Positions 15,457 to 15,977 of a stretch of 15,977 nucleotides of DNA are shown here, one piece after another. Each line of letters opens with the position of its first letter. The first letter of the stretch is position 1. The DNA is from Pseudomonadota bacterium (GTDB lineage: Bacteria; Pseudomonadota; Alphaproteobacteria; Sphingomonadales; Sphingomonadaceae), in contig JAFAEG010000141.1 in NCBI GenBank assembly GCA_023424095.1, positions 1 to 15,977 of the forward strand, in the 5' to 3' direction. The translations under genes and the position numbers were made by a program. Under the pieces are notes generated by a model. It did no database searches. It had not been told where the DNA came from and worked only from the letters and a program-made list of their open reading frames with translations.

Positions 15457-15977
15457 TCGCTCGCAGGTTCACGTCGGTGGTCTGGGTGGCCGGAATCGGC
15501 GGCGCGGCGCTCTTTTGTTACATCCTGTCCTCGAAGGTGGCGGAAGAACGGACCGGCCTGGCCGAACTCGAAGCGCAGATTCAGCGCACCGAGCGCTCGA
15601 TCCAGACGCTGAAGACCGAGATCGGCACGCGTGGCCGAGTCCATCAGCTGCAATATTGGGCTTCGGCGGACTTCGGTTTCGCCGCCCCGACCGCGAGCCA
15701 GGTCATCGAGGACGAGGTGAGCCTCGCCAGCCTGCAGGCGCCGGCCGATGTGCCGACGATGGAAGCGCCGGTGCGCATGGCCCAGGCGCCCGCCGCCGCG
15801 CCCGCGCCGCTGCCGATCAATGCCCCCGCCAACATCGTTGCCGACCCCTCGAACCGCTGGTCGCTTGAGCTGTCGAACGGCGGCACGGTGGTGGTGCAGC
15901 TTCGTCCCGATGCCGCCCCGCTGGCGGTGGAGCGGATCAAAACGCTGACCCGCCAGGGCTTCTACAATGGCCTGACC
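15453..15977 (+). CDS. ftsL: FtsL-like division protein continuous with a cyclophilin-type PPIase domain, 3' end missing
   Basis: From ATG 15453 a single frame stays open to the window edge (175 residues). Residues 8-25 form one transmembrane helix (VVWVAGIGGAALFCYIL), followed by a coiled-coil-like stretch (about 29-60, with repeating Leu/Ile at 36, 39, 43, 50, 53 and 57) and the block LQYWASADFGFAAPTASQV, consistent with an alphaproteobacterial FtsL, the bitopic septal-ring protein that works with FtsB and FtsQ. Residues 97-127 are a Pro/Ala linker (AQAPAAAPAPLP). From about 131, DPSNRWSLELSNGGTVVVQL, RPDAAPLAVERIKTLTRQG and FYNGLT read as the first strands and helix of a bacterial cyclophilin. 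No stop or frameshift is visible. The FtsL assignment rests on position and topology; the cyclophilin part on sequence likeness. The catalytic FHR motif would lie just past the edge. Confidence 0.7.
   Translation, partial: MIARRFTSVVWVAGIGGAALFCYILSSKVAEERTGLAELEAQIQRTERSIQTLKTEIGTRGRVHQLQYWASADFGFAAPTASQVIEDEVSLASLQAPADVPTMEAPVRMAQAPAAAPAPLPINAPANIVADPSNRWSLELSNGGTVVVQLRPDAAPLAVERIKTLTRQGFYNGLT

Overview
The window looks like chromosomal DNA from a sphingomonad-type alphaproteobacterium (Sphingomonadales). The DNA is very GC-rich with strong GC bias at third codon positions. The proteins (BamB, bacterioferritin, DUF3052, MraZ, RsmH, FtsL-like) read like sphingomonad homologues, and the start of a dcw cell-division cluster is present. 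This assignment comes from recall of protein families; no search was run. Most of the window is housekeeping. No rRNA, tRNA, CRISPR array, transposase or phage gene was seen.

Left part (1-7444): the 3' end of a CHAT-domain protein gene lies 22 bases upstream of panB (pantothenate synthesis). Next comes an outer-membrane/translocon block: a YfgM-like membrane-anchored TPR protein, the BAM lipoprotein bamB and the ribosome-assembly GTPase der, the same order as yfgM-bamB-der in E. coli. Here a convergent MFS transporter gene and a large compensating inverted-repeat element sit between bamB and der. A small histidine phosphotransfer (HPt) protein follows der.

Middle part (7441-12924, all minus strand): a DUF418 membrane protein; bacterioferritin (bfr) with its ferredoxin bfd behind a Fur-box-like site; a translationally coupled pair of a small membrane protein and a DUF3052 protein; a REP-like hairpin pair; purL (purine synthesis); a strong intrinsic terminator; and a short MliC-like lipoprotein gene.

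Right part (13446-15977, plus strand): a small single-pass membrane protein gene, then a 320-base AT-richer leader with a perfect DnaA box, several GANTC methylation sites and a CtrA-like half site. The leader opens the division cluster mraZ-rsmH-ftsL, whose genes overlap by ATGA/TCATGA junctions. The last gene is the most unusual item: a continuous frame starting as an FtsL-like protein runs through a Pro/Ala linker into what reads as the beginning of a cyclophilin-type peptidyl-prolyl isomerase. This would be a division protein fused to a periplasmic foldase. The window ends before the cyclophilin catalytic motif.
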